From Ponticaulis sp. (lineage in GTDB: Bacteria; Pseudomonadota; Alphaproteobacteria; Caulobacterales; Hyphomonadaceae), in contig NZLU01000023.1 in the NCBI GenBank assembly GCA_002692725.1, positions 186,001-250,000 on the forward strand: a stretch of 64,000 bases of DNA, given 5' to 3'. The position numbers and the translations under genes were made by a program. Under the pieces are notes generated by a model. That model was given only the letters and a program-made list of their open reading frames with translations, searched no databases and was not told the origin of the DNA. Below, piece by piece: positions 18,017 to 27,142 of this stretch. Position 1 is the first letter of the stretch, and every line of letters begins with the position of its first letter.

Positions 18017-18093
18017 GGTTGGGTAGCTCAGCTGGTTAGAGCGCCGGACTCATAATCCGGAGGTCGAGAGTTCAAGTCTCTCTCCAACCACCA
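18017..18093 (+). tRNA. tRNA with CAT anticodon (Met, possibly Ile2)
   Basis: The cloverleaf closes fully: acceptor GGTTGGG/TCCAACC, D-stem GCTC/GAGC, anticodon stem CCGGA/TCCGG with loop CTCATAA, T-arm GAGAG TTCAAGT CTCTC, discriminator A and encoded CCA. CAT fits elongator Met, or Ile2 if the C is modified to lysidine. The T-arm is not the initiator type. Identity between Met and Ile2 is unresolved. Confidence 0.93.
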
Positions 18094-18208
18094 TTCTATA
18101 GTTCAAAAAATTGTCACATAAAATAGGCGACATTGTCCAAAGTCTCAGGACGGTGCTGTCGACGGCTCAGACAACTTAATCTCAGACGAGGTGTTGTCAT
18201 TATGTTTA

Positions 18209-18229
18209 ATTAGTGCATAATGCACTAAT
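18209..18229. repeat. Perfect 10-bp-arm palindrome between tRNA genes
   Basis: ATTAGTGCAT and ATGCACTAAT flank a single central A. The odd centre and long arms suggest a dimeric-regulator operator (MarR-like spacing) more than a terminator. It lies about 65 bp upstream of the second tRNA in an otherwise AT-rich spacer. Confidence 0.6.
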
Positions 18230-18294
18230 GACGTATTTCATGTTCTATCAGCGACCGACGATTTAAGGCGAGTTTTGACTCGTCTGCGAAGTCG

Positions 18295-18369
18295 TGCGCA
18301 GTCGTCTAATTGGTAGGACGTGAGGGTTTGGTCCTCAAAATACAGGTTCGAAGCCTGTCTGCGCATCCA
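18295..18369 (+). tRNA. tRNA-Gln (TTG), atypical
   Basis: Acceptor TGCGCAG/CTGCGCA, D-stem GTCT/GGAC, anticodon stem TGAGG/CCTCA with loop GTTTGGT (anticodon TTG), T-arm ACAGG TTCGAAG CCTGT and encoded CCA. A U1-A72 pair is usual for tRNA-Gln, but the discriminator here is T rather than the common G, and the variable loop is only four bases. The fold is complete, so it is probably functional but unusual. Confidence 0.85.
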
Positions 18370-18376
18370 ATTTTCA

Positions 18377-18453
18377 CTGGGTGTAGCTCAGACGGGTAGA
18401 GTGCCGGACTTGGACTCCGGAGGCCGCAGGTTCGAGTCCTGCCACCCAGACCA
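18377..18453 (+). tRNA. tRNA-Pro (TGG)
   Basis: Acceptor CTGGGTG/CACCCAG, D-stem GCTC/GAGT (one wobble), anticodon stem CCGGA/TCCGG with loop CTTGGAC (anticodon TGG), T-arm GCAGG TTCGAGT CCTGC, discriminator A and encoded CCA. The C1-G72 pair and A73 are the proline identity elements. It sits only 7 bases after the preceding tRNA, so the two are cotranscribed. Confidence 0.9.
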
Positions 18454-18493
18454 AAATTGAAACGTCATCAAACGATCGGGGCCAATCTTAACG

Positions 18494-19999
18494 CTAGCCC
18501 CAATCATTGCTGTCTTCGTCGAGAACTTCCGCAAGTCCCTGTTCGAGGTCTTCAGAGATGAGATAAGCGCCACACCGTCGGCCCGCTTCCCCATGAAGCC
18601 AGACCCCGGCGCAGGCCGCTTCAAAGGCAGGCATGCCCTGTGCGCGCAATCCAGCAATCATGCCCGTCAACACATCTCCAGAGCCAGCTGTGGCGAGCCA
18701 GGGCGGAGCATTGCCATTAATTGCGGCTCTGCCGTCCGGGTCTGCAATCACTGTGTCTGCCCCCTTCATGACAAGAACCGCTCCGGCGCGATGGGCAGCC
18801 TCTCGTGCGGTGTCCAATTTGCTAGTCTGCGCATTTGTGGCACCAAAAAGCCGCGCGAATTCTCCCGCATGGGGGGTGAGCACGCTGATATGATCCCGTT
18901 CATGCAGTCGGTCGAAAAAGCGCGCTGAGTCTTCGGCGAACAGGGTGAGCGCATCGGCATCTAGCGTCAGGGCAGCTTCGCTGTCGAGCAGGCAATCCAG
19001 TTGTTCTTTTGCCTTGGCGTCGAGTCCCAGACCCGGGCCAGCCGCGACCGAGTTCAGACGTAAATCGCTGAGTAGCAGGCGCAAGTCCTGAAGCGTTTCG
19101 GTGGGTTTCAGCATGATCGCCGTGACATGCGCGGCCTGCACCATAAGCGCTTCCCGACTGCCGACGAGGCTGGTCAGTCCGGCCCCCACGCGTAATGCGC
19201 CCTGCGCGGCCAGTCTTGAAGCACCGGTCGAGAGTGGGCCGCCTGATAAAACAATCACATGACCGCGGCCGTATTTATGTCCGTCGGGGGCATAGCCGGG
19301 CCATTGGCTGCCCCACAAAGCGGGTGAATTCTCAAAGACGTCAGGACGGATTTCGCGAAAGACGTCATCGTCGATTCCAATATCCGTGACAGTCACTTCT
19401 CCGCAATGAGATTTCCCGGGTTCCAGCAGATGGCCGGGTTTCTTGCGAAAGAAGGTGACGGTTTCTTCGGCGGCGATAGCGACGCCGCGAACCTTGCCGG
19501 TCAACCCACAAATCCCGCTTGGCAGGTCGATGGAGACAACGGGCACCGGAATGGAATTAATGTGGGAGATCACTTCGGCGGCCTCGCCGGTCACATCGCG
19601 GTCAAGACCAGCGCCGAACAGCGCGTCGATGATCAGGTCTGTGTTCTCGATTTCACCTGGGTGAAAAGACGCGAGATCTCCACGCCATTGGCGTCTTGCC
19701 AGGGCTGCATCACCTTTGAGGCTGTCAGGTGATCCGATACTGGAAACAGTAACGGCACGTCCGGCCTGCCGCAGTAATTCAGCAACGACATAGCCATCGC
19801 CGCCATTGTTCCCGGTGCCGCAAAGAATATGGATGGTTTCGGCGTCAGGAAAGCTCGCAATCACGCGGTCGAATACCGTCCGTCCTGCCCTGACCATCAG
19901 ATCGATACCCGGCGTGCCGGCTGCGATGGTCAGGTCATCCGCACGGGACATTTGAGAGGGCGAAAGAAGCGCGCAGTCATGCGGAATTGATCGATCCAT
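18494..19999 (-). CDS. nnr: Bifunctional NAD(P)H-hydrate epimerase / ADP-dependent dehydratase
   Basis: 501 aa, both halves of the nicotinamide nucleotide repair enzyme. N-terminal YjeF_N epimerase (about 15-215) with ILCGTGNNGGDGYVVAELL and VSIDLPSGICG. C-terminal ribokinase-like dehydratase (about 225-495) with GRGHVIVLSGGPLSTGASRLAAQGALRVGAG, VLTPHAGEFARLFG and the catalytic ATAGSGDVLTGMIAGL. It repairs NADHX and NADPHX in the cytoplasm. Full length, starting at ATG 19999. It converges on the tRNA genes. Confidence 0.95.
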   Translation of the reverse strand: MDRSIPHDCALLSPSQMSRADDLTIAAGTPGIDLMVRAGRTVFDRVIASFPDAETIHILCGTGNNGGDGYVVAELLRQAGRAVTVSSIGSPDSLKGDAALARRQWRGDLASFHPGEIENTDLIIDALFGAGLDRDVTGEAAEVISHINSIPVPVVSIDLPSGICGLTGKVRGVAIAAEETVTFFRKKPGHLLEPGKSHCGEVTVTDIGIDDDVFREIRPDVFENSPALWGSQWPGYAPDGHKYGRGHVIVLSGGPLSTGASRLAAQGALRVGAGLTSLVGSREALMVQAAHVTAIMLKPTETLQDLRLLLSDLRLNSVAAGPGLGLDAKAKEQLDCLLDSEAALTLDADALTLFAEDSARFFDRLHERDHISVLTPHAGEFARLFGATNAQTSKLDTAREAAHRAGAVLVMKGADTVIADPDGRAAINGNAPPWLATAGSGDVLTGMIAGLRAQGMPAFEAACAGVWLHGEAGRRCGAYLISEDLEQGLAEVLDEDSNDWG

Positions 20000-20163
20000 A
20001 GGCGGAAGTTAACCAGTGACAATGGGGATGCAAGCAGGATTTGGGTTCTTTGGGAAAGTCTGTGTTGATTTGTGTGCAGTCAATTCAAAAGAGATGAATT
20101 GCCTCTGTGCGCGTTAAAGTTATAGTCGCCCAAAACAGATAATTAAAAGGGGAGGAAAACACC

Positions 20164-21369
20164 ATGAGGTTGGTTATTTTCTTATGTCTGGCTCTGGGCG
20201 TGTCATGTGTTCCGGCAGGTGCGGAGCTGACCTCGCAAGCACTCAGATCCTATAATGAGGCTGTTGCCTCCAATGATAACAGCGCCATCAAATCTGCTGC
20301 TCTGACGCTGATGAAGGAAGCAATTTCAGACCCAAAGAATCCGAATGCAACCGTCGCGGCTTACGAAGCGTCAGTGAAGCTGTGCGAGCGTGGCGAATGC
20401 GAGGCGGCATTGCCTGGGGCGAATTTTGTTCTGAAACAGCCTGATACGGGCGGCCATCCTGTGAAAGCCGATCGCGACCTTCTGAAAGCTTTTGCAGAGC
20501 ACCAGAAGAAATCCACGAACGGGACGCGGAAAGATCTCAAGAACGCCCTGTCTGATGTACGCGGCAAAGACCCAAGCTTCCTAAGCCTGCGGGCTGACCT
20601 GGTGCTGATGAATGACTTTTATTCACGCGGCGACTGGTCGGAGACAAATGAGATTGCCCGTGAGTCCGTCGCGCAATTGGCGAATGTAAAATCATCTGTG
20701 CCGGAAGGGTATTATTCGGCGCGGGAATACCGGGCGACAACGGGTTTACTGCGCGGGAAAACCCAGAATGCACAATCAGATCTGTACCGGCTCCATGCCG
20801 AACTGAAACAGCAAATGTCGCGCTATTATGCGGAGGGCATTGCCCCCCCTGAATGGCTTGTTCGGGTGTACTGGCGCGTTGAAGCCTGGCGGCTTGGGCT
20901 GGATGTCTATTTCGAGGCCTATTCCACGCGAGGGTCGCTTGGCAGTTATCGCGCCGGAGAGGGCAGTGAGAAGCCTCTGAACAAGACGGCTATCAGCGCT
21001 ATTGCTGATGAATATCCGCTCGTTGCGGGTGGTGGTATTCCCGGCGATAATCTGGATGATCCAAGGCCTATCTGCGAGGGCGAATGGGTGCGCGGGAAAG
21101 AGATAAGATATCCGGGCTTTGAGGCCTTCGAGGCGATTGTCGGCGCGATTGTTGTTCGCCTCGAACTTGATGAAGACGGCAAGGTGCTTAGCCCCGAAGT
21201 TCTGGCGACAGTACCAGGTGGCGGGTTTGATGACGAAGTCATTAATGCGGTATCGACCTGGCGCTATGCGCGGACGGACGACTCTGCTCCGGGATGCCGG
21301 CTGAAACAGAACAATGTGATCTGGCGCGTCACCTTCTCGGTGTCGGGATTTGGCCAGCGGAAGTATTGA
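20164..21369 (+). CDS. Secreted protein with C-terminal TonB-like domain
   Basis: 401 aa. Signal peptide about 1-20 (LVIFLCLALGVSCVPAGA). The middle (about 25-240) is helical and TPR-like by appearance. The last 90 residues match the TonB C-terminal fold: a CEGEWVRGKEIRYPG lead, GAIVVRLELDEDGKVLSPEVLATVPGGGFDDEVINAVSTWRY and VIWRVTFSV. There is no membrane anchor, so it cannot be a classic energy transducer; soluble TonB-C proteins of this kind are common in related bacteria and unassigned. Its end overlaps the convergent GNAT gene by 41 bp. Confidence 0.75.
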   Translation: MRLVIFLCLALGVSCVPAGAELTSQALRSYNEAVASNDNSAIKSAALTLMKEAISDPKNPNATVAAYEASVKLCERGECEAALPGANFVLKQPDTGGHPVKADRDLLKAFAEHQKKSTNGTRKDLKNALSDVRGKDPSFLSLRADLVLMNDFYSRGDWSETNEIARESVAQLANVKSSVPEGYYSAREYRATTGLLRGKTQNAQSDLYRLHAELKQQMSRYYAEGIAPPEWLVRVYWRVEAWRLGLDVYFEAYSTRGSLGSYRAGEGSEKPLNKTAISAIADEYPLVAGGGIPGDNLDDPRPICEGEWVRGKEIRYPGFEAFEAIVGAIVVRLELDEDGKVLSPEVLATVPGGGFDDEVINAVSTWRYARTDDSAPGCRLKQNNVIWRVTFSVSGFGQRKY

Positions 21370-21943
21370 TCCAGAACATGAGCGGTTTGTCCGTTTCCTC
21401 GCGTTCACCGACATCCGTCCATTTATAGTGACAAATCAGGTCAGGGCGGGGCGTATAACCCCGCTTTTTCCAAAAACCATCGAGTGGGCGATATTCGGCT
21501 GGGCGAGCCGCATGGGTTTCAGGCCGTTGAACAGCGCAAAAAGCGGTGATTGATGCGCCATGCTTTCGGGCCGCCTGCTCTCGCAAGTCAAAAAAATTGT
21601 GTCCGATTCCGTGGCCGCGAAACGCGCGCAACAGGACAGATTCGCCGAAATAAAAGATCTCATTGATCGGTAGGTTTTGTGCTTCAAACGGCGCTCTGAA
21701 TTCGGAATGCGTATCGGACAAGGGTTGAGCCGTCGTCGCTCCGACGATTTTTCCGTCTGAACGGGCTAGGCCGACCACAGAGGCTGGCGAATTTGCAAAA
21801 TGCGAGAGATAGGTTTTCTCTTCTTCCGCGCTTCCATCATAGAGATAAGGCCATTCCCGAAAGACGGTCATGCGTAGGTCTGCGATGTCAGGAATAAACG
21901 GTCTGATTTCGTCAGGGCCAGTGAGGTGCTCGATCTCGATCAC
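21329..21943 (-). CDS. GNAT family N-acetyltransferase
   Basis: 204 aa. The acetyl-CoA binding segment is visible as FGESVLLRAFRGHGIGHNFFDLREQAARKHG (the RxxGxG/A pyrophosphate loop), after a typical DGKIVGATTAQPL strand. Cytoplasmic; the acceptor is unknown. Convergent with, and overlapping, the TonB-C protein gene. Confidence 0.8.
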   Translation of the reverse strand: MIEIEHLTGPDEIRPFIPDIADLRMTVFREWPYLYDGSAEEEKTYLSHFANSPASVVGLARSDGKIVGATTAQPLSDTHSEFRAPFEAQNLPINEIFYFGESVLLRAFRGHGIGHNFFDLREQAARKHGASITAFCAVQRPETHAARPAEYRPLDGFWKKRGYTPRPDLICHYKWTDVGEREETDKPLMFWINTSAGQIPTPRR

Positions 21944-21999
21944 TGATTCTCTATCCTTCTGGTGTTTTTGAAAATTTACCTAGCATTCTCCGGCGAGCA

Positions 22000-22962
22000 A
22001 TGTCAGTTTCCGAGCTCTATCGGGGTGTCTGGGCTGACATGTTGCAAAAAGAAAACCGATTTTATGGGGGGGTAGATGCGGGCGGAACCACATTCAAGTG
22101 TGGTGTGTTCGATGATCGCTGGCGGCTGGTCGAATCCAAGCGTGTCCCGGTCACACATCCGGAAAAAACCATCGCCGCCTGTATCGAGTTTTTTCGCAAA
22201 ATTGTCGCGCGCAAAAAGGGCACGCTTCTGTCGCTCGGCATAGCGAGCTTCGGGCCGTTAAATCTCGACAAATCTTCTGCGTCATATGGTTCATTGCAGA
22301 TCACGCCAAAGCCAGGTTGGAGCGGGCAGCCCATGAAGAGACTGTTCGAGTCTCAGCTAAAGGTGGATGTAGAAATCGACACCGATGTGAATGGCGCTTT
22401 GCTGGGCGAACAGACTTTCGGTGCTGCGCGGGATTGCAATAGTTCTGCCTATATCACCGTGGGAACTGGTATTGGCGCCGGTGTGTTTGCCAATGGCGGG
22501 TTGATCGGTCGTCCCTCCCATCCTGAATTTGGGCATATTGCCGTAAGGCGCCGGACAGAAGACGAAAATTTTGTCAGTGAATGCCCGTTTCACTCTGACT
22601 GTCTGGAGGGGCTGGCATCTGCGCGCGCTTTTGAGCGCCGTTACGGGGTCGCGCGAAAGCTTTCCGACAGTCACCCGGGATGGCAGCTGGAGGCTGATTA
22701 TCTGGCGCAGGCCTGCCGAAGTCTTTATCTCTCCTTTCGTCCGGATCGTATTATCCTCGGTGGTGGGTTGATGCAGGCCAAAGGGCTGCTGGAGAAGGTC
22801 CGGCAGGAACTTAATATTCAGATGGACGGATATGCAGGGGTCTCAGAAGACCTGGTCCGCGAGCTTGTGACCCTGCCGGGCCTTGGCGATCAGGCAGGAG
22901 TAACCGGTGCCGCTCTGCTGGGCGCAGAAAGACTGGAAAAAGAAAAACCAGCTATTAGTTAG
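22000..22962 (+). CDS. ROK family sugar kinase (fructokinase-like)
   Basis: 320 aa. Phosphate-1 loop GGVDAGGTTFKCGVFD, catalytic Asp in DTDVNGALLGE, phosphate-2 TVGTGIGAGVFANGGLI, the Zn-binding region PEFGHIAVRRR then ECPFHSDCLEGLAS (His and Cys ligands), and adenosine loop LGGGLMQ. The layout fits ROK fructokinases such as B. subtilis GmuE, phosphorylating a hexose in the cytoplasm. ATG 22000 is listed; an ATG at 22054 would shorten it by 18 residues without loss of domain. Confidence 0.85.
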   Translation: MSVSELYRGVWADMLQKENRFYGGVDAGGTTFKCGVFDDRWRLVESKRVPVTHPEKTIAACIEFFRKIVARKKGTLLSLGIASFGPLNLDKSSASYGSLQITPKPGWSGQPMKRLFESQLKVDVEIDTDVNGALLGEQTFGAARDCNSSAYITVGTGIGAGVFANGGLIGRPSHPEFGHIAVRRRTEDENFVSECPFHSDCLEGLASARAFERRYGVARKLSDSHPGWQLEADYLAQACRSLYLSFRPDRIILGGGLMQAKGLLEKVRQELNIQMDGYAGVSEDLVRELVTLPGLGDQAGVTGAALLGAERLEKEKPAIS

Positions 22963-23137
22963 AACTCGTTCAAAATACGTTTTACGAATACTGTTGTGTC
23001 CATGTTCACTTCTAGGAATATGGACGAATTGTCAGGTAATTCCGCTCTCTGGCAATTGAAGTTTCATCATTCAGCGCTAATCTAGGCAGGGTTTGAGAGG
23101 TTGCGCGCAAGGATCGCGTACTGAAAGGCTTAAAATC

Positions 23138-23800
23138 GTGTCCATGCAGCAAACTGAAAAACCGGTGGCAAAGAAGCAGCGCGTCCCGAATGCGGAACGC
23201 AGCGCAAAGACGCGCGAAAAGCTCATCGAGGCGACGATTAACTGCCTTTATGAACTTGGCTATCACCAGACCACCACGGTTGTGGTTGCAAAGCGGGCTG
23301 GTGTCAGCCGCGGCGCGATGCTTCACCAATTTCCCAGCAAGGCGGACCTGATGATAGAAACCGCCCATCGCCTGCGGGATATGCGTGCCGCAACGCACCA
23401 TGAAGCGCTCGGTCATCTCGCCGACCCACGGGAAAAATTCATGAAACTCATCGACGTCTTGTGGGAGGTCATGATCTCACCTTCAGGTCTGGCGCGCCTT
23501 GATCTGATGTTGGGGGCACGCAGTGATCCTGAGCTGGCGGATCGCATGAATGAGTTGAACGATGAACTCGACATCTTTCACAAGGCGCGCATCTGGTCTC
23601 AGGCGGAGGCCATGGGCATTCATCCGAAATACAAAGACAAGATCGAAGCCTTTACGCAACTGTATGGTGCGGCGACACGCGGCCTCGCCATGGATGCGTT
23701 CCGTCCCAAATCCCGGGAGGGCGCGGAGAAGTCCATCGCGCTTCTGAAGGAAATGCAGCTCGATTTCCTGGAAAAGCTGTTCTCAGACACAGACACGTGA
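23138..23800 (+). CDS. TetR/AcrR family regulator
   Basis: 220 aa. The N-terminal TetR HTH covers about 20-68 (AKTREKLIEATINCLYELGYHQTTTVVVAKRAGVSRGAMLHQFPSKADLM). The C-terminal ligand domain is alpha-helical. GTG 23138 is favoured because GAAAGG lies 9 bases upstream; ATG 23144 is the alternative. No obvious divergent target gene. Confidence 0.85.
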   Translation: MSMQQTEKPVAKKQRVPNAERSAKTREKLIEATINCLYELGYHQTTTVVVAKRAGVSRGAMLHQFPSKADLMIETAHRLRDMRAATHHEALGHLADPREKFMKLIDVLWEVMISPSGLARLDLMLGARSDPELADRMNELNDELDIFHKARIWSQAEAMGIHPKYKDKIEAFTQLYGAATRGLAMDAFRPKSREGAEKSIALLKEMQLDFLEKLFSDTDT

Positions 23801-23911
23801 AGCATCCAGAAGTAGGCTTAACTGACCGTTTGCGCCAACCTAGCTCCGATTAGAGGGAGGTATTCGCGACACGGGTTCGTTGAATACGCTACATCAAAGG
23901 GACAGGTTTCA

Positions 23912-24421
23912 ATGACACGTATTCTGATCGGCTTAGGCTTGAGCGCGGCACTGGTTCTGGGTGGGTGCGGTGGCGGTTCCGATGACGCGGCAGTGGTCTA
24001 TACGGGCGATGAGATGCTCGAAAATGGTATGACCGTGAAGGAAATGATCGAGCCCCGCCAGCACAATCTGAAGGATTTGGGCGGCGCATTCAAAACAGTG
24101 AGCGATCAGATCCGCTCTGATGAGCCGAATATCAGCGAGATACAGTTCGCGACGGCTGAGGTCAAAACCCACGCGGAAAATATGAAGTTCTGGTTCCCGG
24201 CGGAAACCAGCCCGTCTTCGGGTGTCCCGACCGATGCACTTCCGGCGATCTGGGAACAAAAGATGGATTTTGATGCGATGGTCGAACAATTCTATACGGC
24301 ATCCGTGACGCTGGACGCTGCGGCTCAGGCGGGCGATGTTGAAGGCGTGACAGCAGCCTTCCGTCCGGTCGGCGGTACGTGTTCGACTTGCCATGACAGC
24401 TATCGCAAGGATGACGACTAG
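23912..24421 (+). CDS. Lipoprotein cytochrome c' (class II cytochrome c)
   Basis: 169 aa. Lipobox LVLGGC (Cys19) followed by a GGGSDD linker. The body is a four-helix bundle with heme motif CSTCHDSYRK near the C-terminus, which is the class II arrangement. Related proteins bind NO or mediate electron transfer; here it would be anchored to a membrane facing the periplasm. Starts at ATG 23912, 111 bp after the TetR gene. Confidence 0.85.
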   Translation: MTRILIGLGLSAALVLGGCGGGSDDAAVVYTGDEMLENGMTVKEMIEPRQHNLKDLGGAFKTVSDQIRSDEPNISEIQFATAEVKTHAENMKFWFPAETSPSSGVPTDALPAIWEQKMDFDAMVEQFYTASVTLDAAAQAGDVEGVTAAFRPVGGTCSTCHDSYRKDDD

Positions 24422-24652
24422 TCGTTAAACGCAGCGAAAGTCTGATCCCTTTCAGTCGGGGCCATTCGCTTCTGATTTTCGCGTGTTCAGAACGGGCAGG
24501 AAAACTGCGCGACGTCTAATTCACATATCGGTCATCACTATTTACAATCAGTACTGACTGAATGTAATGTTATCCTCACGTAAATGTCTGACAGAAGACA
24601 AATGAAGGCGTGGCCTTGTCGCGAACTTCATAAAAATACGGGAGGAAACGAC

Positions 24653-25225
24653 ATGAAGCGATGGGGTAAAGCGGCCGCTTTTGCCTGTGTTCTTGGTTTG
24701 GGCGCCCAATTGCCGGCGCAGGCCTGGACGAAGTCCTTCGTGGTCGACTGGTTTGAGCCAGCCTTTTACTTTGGCGCTGAAGAGGGCGACAACGTGCCTG
24801 GAACGGATTGTCCCGCAGGCGCGATCCCCGAAATGGACTGGCGCAAAGAGCTGAAAACGTCCTGGCGTACCGATGAGGAAATCAACAATATTCTAAATCC
24901 GGAAGACCCAAAGCGCCCGCAGTTTGGCGGCTATCGCTCCACCGAGGCCTTCTGGAAGGGCTGGGCCGCCGCAGGCAGCATTCACGAGGCCGTCACGCAT
25001 ATCGATCTGGTCGGCTATTGGTATGGTCTTCAGCGCAATGCTGATTACAAGATCGACCCCGAAGCCGAAAAGAATGATGCGATTTCTGCGGCCTATCGCA
25101 TGTTTCTCATACCGGCCTTTGTCTCGTCGCCAGATGGCTCTGAAGTCGTTCGCACGGGACAGATTTTCACGGCGGCAATTGACGAGGATGACGTGACGGA
25201 CGGCTCTGGTCGCGGCCAGCAATAA
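24653..25225 (+). CDS. Secreted hypothetical protein
   Basis: 190 aa. Strong ribosome site (GGGAGGA) before ATG 24653 and a clean signal peptide (about 1-25, ending AQAW). The mature part is rich in aromatic residues (WTKSFVVDWFEPAFYFG, FWKGWAAAGSIHEAVTHIDLVGYWYGL) and has one Cys. No family recognised. It sits 231 bp after the cytochrome c' gene, so a periplasmic redox partner is conceivable but unsupported. Confidence 0.65.
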   Translation: MKRWGKAAAFACVLGLGAQLPAQAWTKSFVVDWFEPAFYFGAEEGDNVPGTDCPAGAIPEMDWRKELKTSWRTDEEINNILNPEDPKRPQFGGYRSTEAFWKGWAAAGSIHEAVTHIDLVGYWYGLQRNADYKIDPEAEKNDAISAAYRMFLIPAFVSSPDGSEVVRTGQIFTAAIDEDDVTDGSGRGQQ

Positions 25226-25231
25226 GCCGTG

Positions 25232-27142
25232 TCAGGTCTCTTCCCCAGCGGGGCTCAACGAAACGAGCAAGGCACCATCGTCGACCTGATCGCCCATAGC
25301 GACAAGAATCTCTGATACCTCACCGTCAAACGGTGCTTCAAGGCTGTGCTCCATCTTCATGGCTTCGAGCGTAACGAGCTTCTGACCAGCTGTAACTCGG
25401 TCGCCCTTCGCAATGGCAAGACCAATCACCTTGCCGGGCATGGGCGCGGTTATTTCGCCATCAGATGCCGCAGCGGCGCCAGCCTGAAACTCTGGCCGAG
25501 TGATCAGATAGGGCCAACCTTGTTCGACCATCAGGACGTTATCGTCGAGAAGCATAAGACTGACAGCTTCGAGCGGAGCGGTGCCCTGGAGGCTTATACT
25601 CTGCACATTTCCATCAATCGCAAACCAGACAGTGTGATCTTCCGGCGCGTTCAGACGGAAGCCGGGCAGGGAAGACCAGGCCTGTGCTTGCTGGCTATCG
25701 GCCTCTGGCCCGTCCTGCTGATTTGCCAGCAGATAGCCCGCGGCGGATAGCGCATTGTCAGAAGGCTGAGGTTTACGCGTGAGTTCGTCCTGATGCTGTT
25801 CGATAAAGCCGGTTGTCACCTCGGCGGCTTGAAATTCAGACGCGCTCAGAAGGCTGGTCAGAAAGCCTGCATTATTGTGGACCGGCCAGGTGGAGACAGA
25901 GGCACAGGCCTCTCGCAGGTCTTCAATCGCCTCTTCGCGTGTTTCGGCATGGACCACGATTTTCGCGACCATCGGGTCATAAAAAGGGGTGATCTCGCCC
26001 ATATCCGAAATGCCGCTTTCAACACGTATATGGGAATAAGCGGGCAGGTCGAGCGCCTCGATCTTGCCGGTGGAAGGCAGAAAGCCAGTTTCCGGGTTCT
26101 CCGCGTAAAGGCGAGCCTCCATCGACCAGCCATTGATAGAGAGCTCGTCTTGCTGCAAGGGCAGAGCTTCGCCGGAGGCGATCCGCAGTTGCCATTCAAC
26201 AAGATCGACGCCGGTAATCTCTTCCGTCACCGGGTGCTCGACCTGAAGCCTTGTGTTCATCTCCATGAACCAGGTTGTGTCAGCGGACAGCGCGCCGGCC
26301 CCCCCGTCGGCAATGAATTCCACCGTGCCTGCACCGACATAATTCACGGCCCTGGCGGCACGCACTGCGGCGGCACAAATCGCTTCGCGGGCGGCGACGC
26401 TCATGCCGGGGGCGGGGGCTTCTTCGATGACTTTTTGATGTCGGCGTTGGAGGGTGCAATCGCGCTCGAACAGGTGAACGACATTGCCATGGGAATCGCC
26501 AAAGACCTGCACCTCGATATGGCGCGGATTGGTGATCCATTTTTCGAGCAAGACCCGGTCATCACCGAATGAAGATTTTGCTTCGCGCTGGCAAGAAGCG
26601 AGGGCGTCGAGAAACGCTTCGGCCTTTTCGACCTTCCGCATGCCTTTGCCACCGCCACCGGCGACCGCCTTGATGAGCACCGGGTAGCCGATCTTGTCGG
26701 CTTCGGCTTTCAGCGTGTCGGGGGATTGATCTTCGCCGAGATAGCCCGGCGTTGTTGGAACACCGGCGTCCTGCATCAGCTTTTTGGCGGCATCTTTGAG
26801 GCCCATGGCGTTGATGCTTTCAGGGGAAGGGCCAACCCAGACTAGGCCCGCATCCATAACCGCTTGAGCGAAGGCGGCATTTTCAGAGAGAAAGCCATAA
26901 CCGGGGTGGATCGCATCGGCACCTGTCTGTTTGGCGGCTTCGATGATTGTCTCGCCGACAAGATAGCTTTCAGCCGCAGGGGAGGGGCCGATATGTACGG
27001 CCTGATCGGCTTCGCGCACATGAAGCGCATCGGCATCCGCATCCGAATAAACTGCAATGGTTTCAATACCCATCTGGCGGGCTGTGCGAATGACGCGACA
27101 GGCGATCTCACCGCGATTGGCAATGAGGAGGGACTTGATCAT
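25232..27142 (-). CDS. mccA: Methylcrotonyl-CoA carboxylase biotin-carrying (alpha) subunit
   Basis: 636 aa. Biotin carboxylase domain (about 1-445) begins SLLIANRGEIACRVIRTARQMG, with the ATP-grasp loop KAVAGGGGKGMR and the active-site EMNTRLQVEHPVTE. The C-terminal biotinyl domain has EAMKMEH with the biotin Lys at 596. It carboxylates biotin for transfer to 3-methylcrotonyl-CoA in leucine degradation. Assignment to methylcrotonyl- over propionyl-CoA carboxylase rests on the operon with ivd and a matching beta subunit. Its ATG overlaps the stop of the upstream small gene by 4 bp. Confidence 0.9.
   Translation of the reverse strand: MIKSLLIANRGEIACRVIRTARQMGIETIAVYSDADADALHVREADQAVHIGPSPAAESYLVGETIIEAAKQTGADAIHPGYGFLSENAAFAQAVMDAGLVWVGPSPESINAMGLKDAAKKLMQDAGVPTTPGYLGEDQSPDTLKAEADKIGYPVLIKAVAGGGGKGMRKVEKAEAFLDALASCQREAKSSFGDDRVLLEKWITNPRHIEVQVFGDSHGNVVHLFERDCTLQRRHQKVIEEAPAPGMSVAAREAICAAAVRAARAVNYVGAGTVEFIADGGAGALSADTTWFMEMNTRLQVEHPVTEEITGVDLVEWQLRIASGEALPLQQDELSINGWSMEARLYAENPETGFLPSTGKIEALDLPAYSHIRVESGISDMGEITPFYDPMVAKIVVHAETREEAIEDLREACASVSTWPVHNNAGFLTSLLSASEFQAAEVTTGFIEQHQDELTRKPQPSDNALSAAGYLLANQQDGPEADSQQAQAWSSLPGFRLNAPEDHTVWFAIDGNVQSISLQGTAPLEAVSLMLLDDNVLMVEQGWPYLITRPEFQAGAAAASDGEITAPMPGKVIGLAIAKGDRVTAGQKLVTLEAMKMEHSLEAPFDGEVSEILVAMGDQVDDGALLVSLSPAGEET

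Noticed and set aside
18017..18453. tRNA cluster as an integration site of a mobile island
   Set aside because: No integrase, direct repeat of a tRNA 3' end or phage gene was found on either side.
25232..27142. Alpha subunit as propionyl- or acetyl-CoA carboxylase
   Set aside because: The operon with isovaleryl-CoA dehydrogenase and a methylcrotonyl-type beta subunit favours leucine degradation.
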